A stretch of DNA of 64,000 nt from CALGLS01 sp964508085 (GTDB taxonomy: Bacteria > Bacteroidota > Bacteroidia > Chitinophagales > Saprospiraceae), in contig CAZDTI010000002.1 of NCBI GenBank assembly GCA_964508085.1, forward strand, positions 17,436 through 81,435, given 5' to 3'. Each line of letters begins with the position of its first letter. The first letter of the stretch is position 1. Both the position numbers and the translations under genes were made by a program. Below, one piece after another: positions 46,171 to 56,070 of the stretch. The notes beneath the pieces were generated by a model. It was given only the letters and a program-made list of their open reading frames with translations. It was not told the DNA's origin and ran no database searches.

Positions 46171-47073
46171 CTATAATAAAGCTGCACCAAAAACCCCAGC
46201 ACTATCCCCTAGCTTAGGCTTCAGAAATGGTGTTTCCAAGCGATGATTAAACACATGCTTCTCTACCTCCCAAACACCGTCGGAATACAACAAATCAATA
46301 TTACCAAGTCCACCACCCAATACAATTGCATCCGGATCTATGATATTGATAAGATTAGCAACGGCTTTCCCGAAATATTGAATCAATCGATGCACCGTTT
46401 TAGTAGCAACTTCATCCTCCCCTTCTTTATGCCGTTCAATGATTTCATGCAACCGTAATGGTATGCCCATTAAGTTTTTATAATATCTTTCCAGCGCAGG
46501 CCCCGATATAACGGTTTCCACACATCCTTTCTTGCCACAGTAACAATCGCCACCAGAGTTATCCAAAAAGTTATGTCCCCATTCTCCCGCGATACCTTGC
46601 AAACCAGTAATGACTTGGCCATTAATAACCAAGCCGCCACCAACTCCTGTTCCCATAATAATCCCCATGACTACTTTAGCCTCCGGCATTTCATCTCTGA
46701 CCACTCCCATTAAGGTTTCTGCTACCGCAAAGCAATTCGCATCATTGGCCATGTTAACAGGAATACCCAGTACATGTTCCAAATCTCTTTTAAGCATCAT
46801 ACCATTTAATGCAGTAGTATTGCAATTTTTCATGGTTTGAGTCGAAGGTTCCAAAACCCCCGGTGTCCCAATTCCAATATGTGATGGTTTCATCCCCGCT
46901 TCGGCGCTGAGGACTTCTACTAGCCTTGCTATCTGATTGATAACATGTTCATAGCCTTTGTCTCCCTCAGTTGGAATGCGAAGTCTTTTAAGTACGTTGG
47001 CCGTTTCCCGGTCTTCCAGGATGACGCCTTCTATTTTTGTTCCTCCTAAGTCGATTCCCCAAATAGGTCCCAT
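46171..47073 (-). CDS. ROK-family sugar kinase
   Basis: 300 residues with the N-terminal phosphate loop GIDLGGTKIEGVIL, catalytic Asp in NDANCFAVAE, the ROK EWGHN motif and the zinc motif CYCGKKGCVE. These features fit a glucokinase or N-acetylhexosamine kinase using ATP; the sugar is undetermined. A second ROK gene (ppgK-like) lies at 29.6 kb but lacks the zinc motif. Confidence 0.9.
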   Translation of the reverse strand: MGPIWGIDLGGTKIEGVILEDRETANVLKRLRIPTEGDKGYEHVINQIARLVEVLSAEAGMKPSHIGIGTPGVLEPSTQTMKNCNTTALNGMMLKRDLEHVLGIPVNMANDANCFAVAETLMGVVRDEMPEAKVVMGIIMGTGVGGGLVINGQVITGLQGIAGEWGHNFLDNSGGDCYCGKKGCVETVISGPALERYYKNLMGIPLRLHEIIERHKEGEDEVATKTVHRLIQYFGKAVANLINIIDPDAIVLGGGLGNIDLLYSDGVWEVEKHVFNHRLETPFLKPKLGDSAGVFGAALL

Positions 47074-47123
47074 AATGATTGTGTTGTTTTATAAGTATAG
47101 TGTGATAAACATCTACTATAGAT

Positions 47124-47219
47124 GTAACACAAAAAATAATTTAGATCGCTTTACACTCCATCATTTAGATTCAGCTAAATGATGGTAGCAAACAAAGTTA
47201 ATTTTTTAATTGTTGTCAA
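47124..47219. repeat. Dispersed hairpin element, copy B
   Basis: Related to 22632-22752. It contains a perfect 11-bp hairpin CCATCATTTAG, loop ATTCAG, CTAAATGATGG at 47158-47185, flanked by conserved sequence on both sides. Like copy A it sits between divergent genes. Confidence 0.75.
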
Positions 47220-47280
47220 GAAAAATACAATGCACAAATAATGCCTTTGTCGTATGCCTTTTGGCAAATGTTATAAATCC

Positions 47281-47311
47281 TTTGAAATATTAATGGAACT
47301 TTTTACTTTTG
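47281..47311 (+). promoter_or_regulatory. Consensus promoter of the ileS leader transcript
   Basis: TTTG at 47281-47284, exactly 19 bases, TACTTTTG (TAnnTTTG) at 47304-47311. This is the best match to the Bacteroidota promoter consensus in the window. Transcription would start near 47317, about 50 bases before the leader peptide ATG. Confidence 0.65.
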
Positions 47312-47366
47312 GATCAGTTTAAGAACAAAAGAAAGACTATTCCTAACGCAAAGAGGTCTAAATAAC

Positions 47367-47423
47367 ATGAAAAATCGCTCAAATATAATTATTAGCATCA
47401 TTATTATTCAAAGATTATCTTAA
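47367..47423 (+). CDS. Ile-rich ileS leader peptide
   Basis: 18 codons, MKNRSNIIISIIIIQRLS. Codons 7-14 are ATA ATT ATT AGC ATC ATT ATT ATT: seven Ile codons in eight, using all three Ile codons. It is too short and biased to be a working protein. Placed between a consensus promoter and an attenuator in front of the isoleucyl-tRNA synthetase gene, it is a classic regulatory leader: its translation would sense charged tRNA-Ile. The stop codon TAA (47421-47423) overlaps the 5' antiterminator arm. No Shine-Dalgarno site, as usual in Bacteroidota. Confidence 0.75.
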   Translation: MKNRSNIIISIIIIQRLS

Positions 47424-47492
47424 TCTGTGAGGTGCAGTATTTCTTATTACCAAAAAAGCTCTGACAGATTTTAATTTTGTCAGAGCTTTTTT
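47422..47492 (+). promoter_or_regulatory. ileS transcription attenuator (antiterminator/terminator)
   Basis: Terminator: AAAAAAGCTCTGACA (47452-47466) pairs perfectly with TGTCAGAGCTTTTTT (47478-47492), 15 bp, ending in T6. Antiterminator: AATCTGTGAG (47422-47431) pairs with CTGACAGATT (47461-47470), 9 of 10 with one G-G mismatch, plus a G-U pair at 47432/47460. The two forms share 47461-47466, so only one can form. A ribosome at the leader stop codon would cover 47422 onward and allow termination; one stalled on the Ile codons leaves it free and allows read-through. Confidence 0.7.
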
Positions 47493-47547
47493 GATGTTAG
47501 GTTTAGAGAATAAGGAGAAATAAATGTTTGGTTTGACCCGGCAGTTA

Positions 47548-47576
47548 TTGTTTCTGAGTCGCTTAAGGTATATTTG
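47548..47576 (+). promoter_or_regulatory. Possible second ileS promoter, after the attenuator
   Basis: TTG at 47548-47550, 18 bases, TATATTTG (full TAnnTTTG) at 47569-47576. It would start transcription near 47583, giving a basal ileS message that bypasses the attenuator. Confidence 0.4.
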
Positions 47577-47620
47577 CCACGCTTTAGGGCAATCCAAAAA
47601 TTAAAATAAATAATCTAGAT

Positions 47621-50600
47621 ATGTACAAAGAGGTAAAAATGCTTAATCTTCCTGAGATCGATAAGGAAATGCAAGCTTATTGGGATGCCAACGGAATCTT
47701 TGAAAAGAGCATCGAAGAAAGAGAAAAATCAAACTCCTATGTCTTTTATGAAGGACCGCCTTCTGCTAACGGAAAGCCGGGAATTCATCACGTAATGGGA
47801 CGTACCATCAAAGACCTTTTCTGTCGCTACCAAACATTGAAAGGAAAACGAGTAGAACGAAAAGGTGGTTGGGACACACACGGACTTCCAATTGAATTGG
47901 CCGTAGAAAAGGAACTAGGGATAACCAAAGAGGACATCGGTACAAAAATTACGGTCGAAGAATACAACGCAAAATGCCGGGAAGTGGTAATGCGCTATAA
48001 AGATGTGTGGGACGATATTACTCGCAAAATGGGTTACTGGGTTGATCTGGAAAATCCATACATCACTTATGAAAATAATTACATTGAATCCGTTTGGTGG
48101 TTGTTGAATCGCTTGAACGAAAAAGGTCTGCTTTATAAAGGCTTATCCGTTCAACCTTATTCTCCTGCTGCAGGTACAGGTTTAAGCACCGCCGAGTTGA
48201 ATATGCCAGGTTGTTATAAAGATGTAAAAGATACAACAGCGGCAGCCTTATTCAAAGTACAACCCAATGACAAATCTGCTTTCTTATTTGAAAATGAAGG
48301 AGAAGATGTACGAATTGCTGCCTGGACAACCACGCCTTGGACCTTACCTTCTAACACTGCTTTAACGGTTGGCCCAAAAATTAAGTATGTAAAGATAAGA
48401 TCTAACAACCCTTACACAGATATACCCGTAAGTGTAGTGTTGGCAGAAGCCCTTGTTTCTAAATGGTTTGGTGGTAAAAATCAGCCTGAAATATTAGAAC
48501 AAAGCGAAACATTTACTGGAAAAGAATTAGAAGGAATTCGATATGAGCAGTTGTTCGATTTTGGAAACGAAATTGAAGAGCTAAACGGAGCAACCGACGC
48601 CTTTAGAGTCATCATGGATCATTTTGTAACAACAGAAGATGGTACAGGAGTCGTACATACCGCCCCTTCTTTTGGTGCTGATGATAGAAAGGCTGGAGTA
48701 GCAAATGGAATCGGAGCTTTGACATTAGTTGATAAACAAGGAAAATTCAAGGATACGGCTGGGCCTTTCTCTGGTCGTTATGTAAAGGACTACAAAGATG
48801 AAACGGATTATAAACCTGTAGATATTGATATCGTTATAAAGCTGAAGACCGATAACAAAGCCTTAAACGTGGCTAAGTATGAGCACAACTATCCGCACTG
48901 CTGGAGAACAGATAAACCGATTTTGTACTACCCTTTAGACAGTTGGTTTATAAAGGCTTCATCCATGAAAGAGCGTATGTATGAACTCAATAAAACGATT
49001 AATTGGAAGCCTGCTTCTACGGGTGAAGGACGTTTTGGAAAATGGTTGGAAAACTTGCAAGACTGGAATTTATCCCGATCTCGTTTCTGGGGAATTCCAT
49101 TACCAATCTGGAGGACTAAAGATGGCGAACAATTAAAATGCATAGATTCTATAGATACATTGGTTAAAGAAATAGATCACGCAAATAAATTGTTAGGAAA
49201 GAATCAGGTTTTACCTAAAGATTTACACAGACCATTTATTGACGATGTTGTTTTAGCAACAGCCGATGGAGAACCAATGCACAGAGAATCTGATTTGATA
49301 GATGTTTGGTTTGATAGTGGTTCTATGCCGTATGCACAATGGCACTATCCTTTCGAGAACAAAGAACAGTTTGAACGCAGTTTTCCTGCAGATTTTATTG
49401 CAGAAGGGGTTGACCAAACTCGCGGGTGGTTCTATACCTTGCATGCGATATCCACAATGGTTTTTGATAGCGTTGCTTATAAGAATGTCGTTTCTAATGG
49501 ATTGGTACTGGATAAGAAAGGACTGAAAATGTCGAAGCGTTTAGGAAATGGCGTAGATCCTTTTGAATCGATAGCAGCACATGGTGCGGATACCAACAGA
49601 TGGTATATGATCGTAAATTCTCCGCCATGGGATAATTTGAAGTTTGATACAGACGGAATCATTGAAGTACGAAATAAGTTTTTCGGAACACTATTCAATA
49701 CCTACAAGTTCTTTGCGGGCTATGCAAATATTGATGGTTTTGCCTTTGATGACTCAAACGAGACTCCGGTAACTGACCGACCGGAAATAGATCGTTGGAT
49801 CATGTCAAAGCTGAATAGTATGATTAAGAATTATACGGAAGCGATGGATGATTATGAACCGACCAAAGCTTGTCGCTTTGTAGAGAGTTTTGTGGTAGAT
49901 GATTTATCTAATTGGTATGTTCGTCAATGTCGCCGTCGTTTTTGGAAAGGCGAAATGTCAGCAGATAAGAAAGCTGCTTACGAAACATTGTACGAATGTA
50001 TGTTGGCTGTTACTCAAGCGATGTCTCCTGTTGCACCGTTTTTTGCGGATTGGTTATACAAGAACTTGACAGATGGAATTAGAGAAAAAGCAATTGCTTC
50101 TAATAGTTCCTTACGTCATGAATCTGTTCACTTGACTTATTTGCCAAAAGCGAACGAATCCGTTATCGATTTGGATTTAGAGCAAAGAATGAATTATGCC
50201 CAACGTATTTCTTCTCTGGTTTTATCGCTAAGACGAAAGGAGAAAATGCGCGTGCGTCAGCCATTACAGAAAATTTTACTACCCGTTTTAGACAGTTCTT
50301 TTGAACGGCAGGTAGATGCGGTAAAAGGATTAATTCTTTCGGAGGTTAATATCAAAGAAATCGAATACCTGACCGATTCTTCTGGAGTCATCAAAAAACG
50401 AATCAAGCCTAATTTTAAAACCTTAGGTAGACGCCTAGGGAAAAATATGAAAGCGGGGGCAGCGATTATCAATGGATTAACTCAAGAAGATATCTCAGCT
50501 ATCGAAAAAACGAATTCTTATCAATTGAATCTGGATGGCGAAATAATCGAATTAACGAAAGCCGACTTTGAAATTACTTCTGAAGATATTCCAGGTTGGT

Positions 50601-50917
50601 TGGTTGCTAATGATGGTGATTTAACAGTCGCATTGGATGTTACCTTGACAGAAAAATTGTTGGCAGAAGGGGTGGCAAGAGAATTGGTCAATCGTATTCA
50701 GAATATCCGAAAGAGTAAAGACTTCAATGTAACGGATAAGATTGCTGTTATTCTAGAAAAACATGAATCCATTGCTCCGGCAGTAGCCACCTTTGGTGAT
50801 TATATTTGTAACGAAACGCTAGCGGTCAACTTAAAATTGGCAGAAGAAGTTGAAGGAGAGACAATAGAATTGACAGATGAGCTGAAGCTGAATATTATGG
50901 TTGAATTGAATAAGTAG
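47621..50917 (+). CDS. ileS: Isoleucyl-tRNA synthetase, type 2 (KMSKR)
   Basis: 1098-residue class I synthetase. The start MYKEVKMLNLPEIDKEMQAYW fits family starts. The HIGH-type signature is GIHHVMGR (near 54-61). KMSKR (near residue 636) replaces the KMSKS of the bacterial type 1 enzyme. KMSKR with the long C-terminal extension is the eukaryote-like IleRS2 form, which in studied cases is resistant to mupirocin. The CP1 editing domain is present (around WTTTPWTLPSNTAL and DHFVTTEDGTGVVHTAPSFGADD). Expression is probably controlled by the upstream attenuator. Confidence 0.96.
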   Translation: MYKEVKMLNLPEIDKEMQAYWDANGIFEKSIEEREKSNSYVFYEGPPSANGKPGIHHVMGRTIKDLFCRYQTLKGKRVERKGGWDTHGLPIELAVEKELGITKEDIGTKITVEEYNAKCREVVMRYKDVWDDITRKMGYWVDLENPYITYENNYIESVWWLLNRLNEKGLLYKGLSVQPYSPAAGTGLSTAELNMPGCYKDVKDTTAAALFKVQPNDKSAFLFENEGEDVRIAAWTTTPWTLPSNTALTVGPKIKYVKIRSNNPYTDIPVSVVLAEALVSKWFGGKNQPEILEQSETFTGKELEGIRYEQLFDFGNEIEELNGATDAFRVIMDHFVTTEDGTGVVHTAPSFGADDRKAGVANGIGALTLVDKQGKFKDTAGPFSGRYVKDYKDETDYKPVDIDIVIKLKTDNKALNVAKYEHNYPHCWRTDKPILYYPLDSWFIKASSMKERMYELNKTINWKPASTGEGRFGKWLENLQDWNLSRSRFWGIPLPIWRTKDGEQLKCIDSIDTLVKEIDHANKLLGKNQVLPKDLHRPFIDDVVLATADGEPMHRESDLIDVWFDSGSMPYAQWHYPFENKEQFERSFPADFIAEGVDQTRGWFYTLHAISTMVFDSVAYKNVVSNGLVLDKKGLKMSKRLGNGVDPFESIAAHGADTNRWYMIVNSPPWDNLKFDTDGIIEVRNKFFGTLFNTYKFFAGYANIDGFAFDDSNETPVTDRPEIDRWIMSKLNSMIKNYTEAMDDYEPTKACRFVESFVVDDLSNWYVRQCRRRFWKGEMSADKKAAYETLYECMLAVTQAMSPVAPFFADWLYKNLTDGIREKAIASNSSLRHESVHLTYLPKANESVIDLDLEQRMNYAQRISSLVLSLRRKEKMRVRQPLQKILLPVLDSSFERQVDAVKGLILSEVNIKEIEYLTDSSGVIKKRIKPNFKTLGRRLGKNMKAGAAIINGLTQEDISAIEKTNSYQLNLDGEIIELTKADFEITSEDIPGWLVANDGDLTVALDVTLTEKLLAEGVARELVNRIQNIRKSKDFNVTDKIAVILEKHESIAPAVATFGDYICNETLAVNLKLAEEVEGETIELTDELKLNIMVELNK

Positions 50918-50947
50918 CAACTCAGACTTAGTTTCTTACTTTTAAAT

Positions 50948-50993
50948 AAATATGGCATATCCTCTAAGAAAAGCGGGTGATATGCCATATTTT
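50948..50993. terminator. ileS terminator
   Basis: AAATATGGCATATC / GATATGCCATATTT, 14-bp stem with a 17-base loop and a T8 run. It lies between convergent ileS and the PhoD gene and may work both ways. Confidence 0.85.
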
Positions 50994-51020
50994 TTTTGTT
51001 TAAATAGCTACTTTACTGCA

Positions 51021-52583
51021 CTAATGACCAAGCGTTAATTTCTTCGTCCCCGAATCAATACGAACCTGCCCTCCTTTATTTTCAACAGAAGAGCGCTTGT
51101 CTACGGTCTCAACATAGTTGTAACTCGCTAAAATACTTTTCTCGGTTATTTCTAACAATAAATAGCCGTGATTGCGTAAGTTTACATATTTCAAATGAGG
51201 ATTTTCTGTTTTATAAATTTCTTCGGCTTCCTTGGTTTCAGATACAGATCTATATTCATCATAGTTAGAAGAAGTAACACTCGGAGTCCCCAATTCAATA
51301 GCCACTGTTTCTTTTGTCGGATTCTTTCGATAAGCAGCTGCAGAACTTGGTACCTCAAAAGCCCAACTACAGTGTGTATCCCCACTAACAAACACAAGAT
51401 TATCAATCTGTCGTTCCTGAACGAATTCGATCAACTTCTTCTTCTCAGCAGGATAGCCATCCCAAGCATCTAAGTTTGTAGGCCGCTCTGGTCTAACTTT
51501 GCTATAGTCAAAATCAGAAAAAATAACTTGATTTCCAATAACCTTCCAACGGGCTTCGGAGCTACTTAATGATTTAGTCAACCATTGATATTGTTGTTTC
51601 CCCAACATACTTCTTTCTTCGCTAGTGTAATTTTTATCGTCTGTTTTTTCTACAGGAGCAGACCGTCCAGCGACACGTTCATCAAGCAAAAGAATGTCTG
51701 CCAACTTTCCCATTGTGATTTTTCGATACAATTGGCCACCTGCGTTTTCTCGGATGGGAAGCCATTCATAATAGGCTTGCTGAGCGGCTTGCCGCCTTTT
51801 GAGATAATCACCTTCCTCTGCTTGATGGTTTTTTGCTCCATTTGTATATGCATTGTTAGCGATTTCATGGTCATCCCAAATAGCAATGAAAGGATGGAGT
51901 TTATGAACTTCCTGAAAGTCTTTATCTAATCGATACTGGGAATAACGAGTTCTGTAATCTTCGAGTGTAAGTAATTCCTTTGCTGGAATGTGTTGTCGAT
52001 CCAACTCTTCATTACCGTAGCCGCCAGGCTCATATTCATAGATGTAGTCACCGAGATGAATAATGGCATCCAAGTTATCTTGTTTGGCAAGGTTAGCGAG
52101 AGCATTGTAATAACCGGCTTCATAGTTTGTGCAACTAATCACTGCTAACTTCACCTTATCAGTTGCTCTCTTAGGGGCCGTTTTTGTTCTACCCAAAACG
52201 GACTTCTTTCCTTTTTCCACAAATTGGTAATAGTAGAACTGATCTGCTTCTAAACCAAGTACGTCTATTTTTATAGTGAAGTCCCTATTGGAATGAGCGT
52301 TGATTATTCCTTCATTGACTACTTCCGTCAATGCCTCATCTTTAGCAATAATCCATTTTACAGGAAAGCTTTCGCCTTTTTGACTTGGCGTTAAACGAGT
52401 CCATATAATGACTCGGTCTGGAAGCGGATCGCCAGAAGCTACGCCATGATAGAAGGGCTGCATGTTACTATCGTAGTACTGGCTAATGTCACTTTCAAGA
52501 ATGGCTGTTTTGCTTTTTTTCTGATCGCAAGAAAAAAGGAATAATAGGAAAAAGAAAGAAATAAGATATCTAAGTGTGCGCAT
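51021..52583 (-). CDS. PhoD-type alkaline phosphatase/phosphodiesterase, lipoprotein
   Basis: 520 residues with a lipoprotein signal (FFFLLFLFSC). N-terminal Fn3-like PhoD_N region (FYHGVASGDPLPDRVIIWTRLTP), then the PhoD metal-binding motifs: SCTNYEAGYYNAL, HLGDYIYEYEPGG, WDDHEIANN and VSGDTHCSWAFE. It hydrolyses phosphate mono- or diesters, possibly cell-wall polymers or lipids. First gene of the minus-strand end of the cluster with the thioredoxin-like protein and the M15 peptidase. Confidence 0.92.
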   Translation of the reverse strand: MRTLRYLISFFFLLFLFSCDQKKSKTAILESDISQYYDSNMQPFYHGVASGDPLPDRVIIWTRLTPSQKGESFPVKWIIAKDEALTEVVNEGIINAHSNRDFTIKIDVLGLEADQFYYYQFVEKGKKSVLGRTKTAPKRATDKVKLAVISCTNYEAGYYNALANLAKQDNLDAIIHLGDYIYEYEPGGYGNEELDRQHIPAKELLTLEDYRTRYSQYRLDKDFQEVHKLHPFIAIWDDHEIANNAYTNGAKNHQAEEGDYLKRRQAAQQAYYEWLPIRENAGGQLYRKITMGKLADILLLDERVAGRSAPVEKTDDKNYTSEERSMLGKQQYQWLTKSLSSSEARWKVIGNQVIFSDFDYSKVRPERPTNLDAWDGYPAEKKKLIEFVQERQIDNLVFVSGDTHCSWAFEVPSSAAAYRKNPTKETVAIELGTPSVTSSNYDEYRSVSETKEAEEIYKTENPHLKYVNLRNHGYLLLEITEKSILASYNYVETVDKRSSVENKGGQVRIDSGTKKLTLGH

Positions 52584-52600
52584 TGTCTTTATTTAAAGTA

Positions 52601-53155
52601 CTATTTCCATTTAATGCCACAACCCATGCTTGGATATTGTGAGGAGCTCACTTTTTCTCCATTCAAAATAGTATCCAATGCAGCTCGGAGTTCTGATCCA
52701 CTTACTGGAATTCCAGAGTTGGGCCGAGAATCATCTAAACGCCCTCGATAGGCCAATTTATCCTTTTTGTCAAAAATGTAAAAGTCAGGGGTGCAGGCGG
52801 CATCATAAGCTTTGGCGACCTCCTGTGTTTCATCATAAAGATATGGAAAAGTGAAACCCTCATCTTTAGCAAAAGCTTTCATGTTATCGGGAGAATCAGT
52901 AGGGTATCTTTCTACATCGTTAGAGCTGATGGCCAAGAAACCGACTCCTTTTTTCTTATAGTCTTTTGCCAGTTTTGCTAGCTCCTCCGTAATATGAAGA
53001 ACATAAGGACAATGATTACAAATGAACATAATTACTCGGGCATTTTCTGATGGAATATCAGTCAAGCTCATTTCTTTTCCAGAAACGGTATCTTTTAACT
53101 TAAAGTTTGGGGCCTTTGTTCCTAATGGAAGCATTTTAGATTCTGTAAGTGCCAT
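52601..53155 (-). CDS. Thioredoxin-like AhpC/TSA-family protein
   Basis: 184 residues, cytoplasmic, thioredoxin fold. The active pair is Cys46-Asn-His-Cys49 (MFICNHCPYVLH), a form common in the Bacteroidota redoxin group. A third Cys (DAACTPDFYIFDK) and a C-terminal Cys (SMGCGIKWK) could take part in resolving disulfides. Ends 18 bases before the PhoD start, so co-transcribed. Confidence 0.88.
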   Translation of the reverse strand: MALTESKMLPLGTKAPNFKLKDTVSGKEMSLTDIPSENARVIMFICNHCPYVLHITEELAKLAKDYKKKGVGFLAISSNDVERYPTDSPDNMKAFAKDEGFTFPYLYDETQEVAKAYDAACTPDFYIFDKKDKLAYRGRLDDSRPNSGIPVSGSELRAALDTILNGEKVSSSQYPSMGCGIKWK

Positions 53156-53191
53156 TTTTATTTTTTATTTTCGTGTGACGTAATGTTAATA

Positions 53192-54049
<858 letters not shown>

Positions 54050-54171
54050 GTACTTTGTTTTTGTGCGGTAAAGATAAGAAAAACCAGTAGCTGTGCAGCC
54101 CATTAAGAAATGGGTAATTTTCTTAGAGACACCAAGCTAATTTAAACAACCAGTTATAAAATCTGTTCATT

Positions 54172-56058
54172 ATGATTCTCCCTTTCCGCTTTCTATCCAC
54201 CTTAGCGTTATGCTTTTTTATTAGTAACACCGTGTTTTCTCAGGTTGCGATGAAGCAAACTATTGAAGACATCGCCATTATCGAACAAAAGGTCATGGTT
54301 CCCATGCGTGATGGAAAAAGATTGGCTACGGACATTTATCGACCTAAAACGGATAAAAAAGTTCCCGTTATTTTTTCTAGAACACCATATAATTTTAATT
54401 CATGGGGAGATGGTAAGGAAAGGACCAGAACGAAAGATCGCGCTTTGGAGGCTGTTAAAAGAGGCTACGCCTATGTGGTTCAAAACGAAAGAGGGCGCTA
54501 CTTTTCTGAAGGTAAATGGGATATTTTAGGCGTTCCAACTACGGATGGATATGATGCTTTTAGCTGGTTGGAAAATCAAAGTTGGTGCAACGGAAAAATT
54601 GGGACTTATGGATGTTCCTCTACAGCCGAGTGGCAGATGGCAGTTGCGGCACAAGACCATCCCGCACATGCCGCAATGGTGCCTCAAGGCTATGGAGCTG
54701 GAGTCGGAAAGGTAGGACCTTTCAATGAACAAGGAAATTGGTTCCGAGGCGGTGCACAACAAATGTTGTTTACATCTTGGTTGTATTCTGTTCAGAATGA
54801 TGAATTTCGTCCTAGAGTTCCAGAAGGAGCTACTCAGGAAGATCTGATTAGGGTTTCTCGGTTTTACGATTTAGCCTCAGAAGCACCTCCCATAGATTGG
54901 GCGGATAAACTAAAACATTTACCGGTTTCCGATATTATCAAAAATGTATCTGGCACAAAAGGAATTTATGATAAGATGATTAAGCGAAAGCCAAATGATC
55001 CAGATTGGTTTAAAGGCGGTTTGTATCATGAAAACATGCCATTTGGTGTTCCTAGTTTTTGGTTTGTTTCCTGGTTTGATGTATCAACGGGACCTAATTT
55101 GGCGCTATTTAATCATGTTCGTGACAATGCTAAAGACAAAGAAGTCAGAGACAATCAATATCTGGTAATTGCTCCCACTTTACATTGTCGATTTACTAGA
55201 GCTACTGCGAATACAATGGTTGGTGATTTGAACGTAGGCGATGCTCGTCTTAATTATGATGAACAGATTTATGGCTATTTTGATCATTTCCTGAAAGGAG
55301 AAAAAAATGAGACGAAGGAAAACTTACCTAGAGTACAATATTATACTATGGGCGCCAATAAATGGCAATCGTCAGAAACCTGGCCGCCGCAGAATGCGAA
55401 GATGACAACGTACTTTCTACAAAGTGAAGGTCGAGCCAATAGTTTATATGGTGATGGTGCTTTGACAACTAATCAGCCAAAATCAGTTTCTCCTCCTGAT
55501 GCTTTTTCCTATAACCCAATGAATCCGGTTCCTTCTTACGGAGGAAATGTTTGCTGTACAGGTAATGCAGTAAAAGGCGGTTCTTTCGATCAGCAAGCAA
55601 TGGAAACCCGACACGATATATTGGTCTATTCCACGCCTGTTTTAGAAGAAGGCGTAGAGCTTAGTGGTTTTATCGAATCTACTTTGTATTTATCATCAAG
55701 TGCGAAGGATACAGATTTGACGATCAAATTAATTGATGTTTATCCAGACGGTAGTGCTTATAATCTGGATGAAACAATTCAGCGAGTGAGGTACCGAGAA
55801 GGTTATGACAAAGAGGTGTTTATGGAAGATGGAAAAGTTTATAAGGTAGAACTGTCTCCATTGTCAACTAGTAACTATTTTGCAAAAGGTCATCAGATTC
55901 GAGTTGAAATTTCAAGTAGTAATTTTCCACGTTTTGAAAGAAATTTGAATACAGGAGGGAGTAATTATGATGAGAAAAAGAGCGTGATTGCTCATAATAA
56001 GATTTATCATTCGGCAGAATATCCTTCGCAGCTTAGATTGCCAATTGTAAAGAAATAA
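54172..56058 (+). CDS. CocE/NonD-family hydrolase (peptidase S15-like)
   Basis: 628 residues with a signal peptide (LSTLALCFFISNTVFSQ). The alpha/beta hydrolase core opens VPMRDGKRLATDIYRP; the nucleophile is Ser149 in GTYGCSSTAEWQ. The C-terminal jelly-roll X-Pro dipeptidyl-peptidase domain is recognised by LPRVQYYTMGANKWQSSETWPP and later strands. Members cleave acyl bonds of X-Pro peptides, cocaine esters or glutaryl-acyl groups. It is followed after 12 bases by another alpha/beta hydrolase. Confidence 0.92.
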   Translation: MILPFRFLSTLALCFFISNTVFSQVAMKQTIEDIAIIEQKVMVPMRDGKRLATDIYRPKTDKKVPVIFSRTPYNFNSWGDGKERTRTKDRALEAVKRGYAYVVQNERGRYFSEGKWDILGVPTTDGYDAFSWLENQSWCNGKIGTYGCSSTAEWQMAVAAQDHPAHAAMVPQGYGAGVGKVGPFNEQGNWFRGGAQQMLFTSWLYSVQNDEFRPRVPEGATQEDLIRVSRFYDLASEAPPIDWADKLKHLPVSDIIKNVSGTKGIYDKMIKRKPNDPDWFKGGLYHENMPFGVPSFWFVSWFDVSTGPNLALFNHVRDNAKDKEVRDNQYLVIAPTLHCRFTRATANTMVGDLNVGDARLNYDEQIYGYFDHFLKGEKNETKENLPRVQYYTMGANKWQSSETWPPQNAKMTTYFLQSEGRANSLYGDGALTTNQPKSVSPPDAFSYNPMNPVPSYGGNVCCTGNAVKGGSFDQQAMETRHDILVYSTPVLEEGVELSGFIESTLYLSSSAKDTDLTIKLIDVYPDGSAYNLDETIQRVRYREGYDKEVFMEDGKVYKVELSPLSTSNYFAKGHQIRVEISSSNFPRFERNLNTGGSNYDEKKSVIAHNKIYHSAEYPSQLRLPIVKK

Positions 56059-56070
56059 AGAATAAAATAC

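Larger units (their letters stand above)
47074..47620. other. Long regulatory gap between ROK kinase and ileS
   Basis: 547 bases, the longest unannotated gap in the window. In order: dispersed hairpin copy B, promoter, leader peptide, antiterminator/terminator, a second promoter and the ileS start. Each is listed separately. Confidence 0.8.

Noticed and set aside
47524..47604. 26-codon ORF (MFGLTRQLLFLSRLRYIC...) between the attenuator and ileS
   Set aside because: It follows an AGGAGAA stretch, but has no Ile bias and overlaps a promoter-like box; no support beyond being open.
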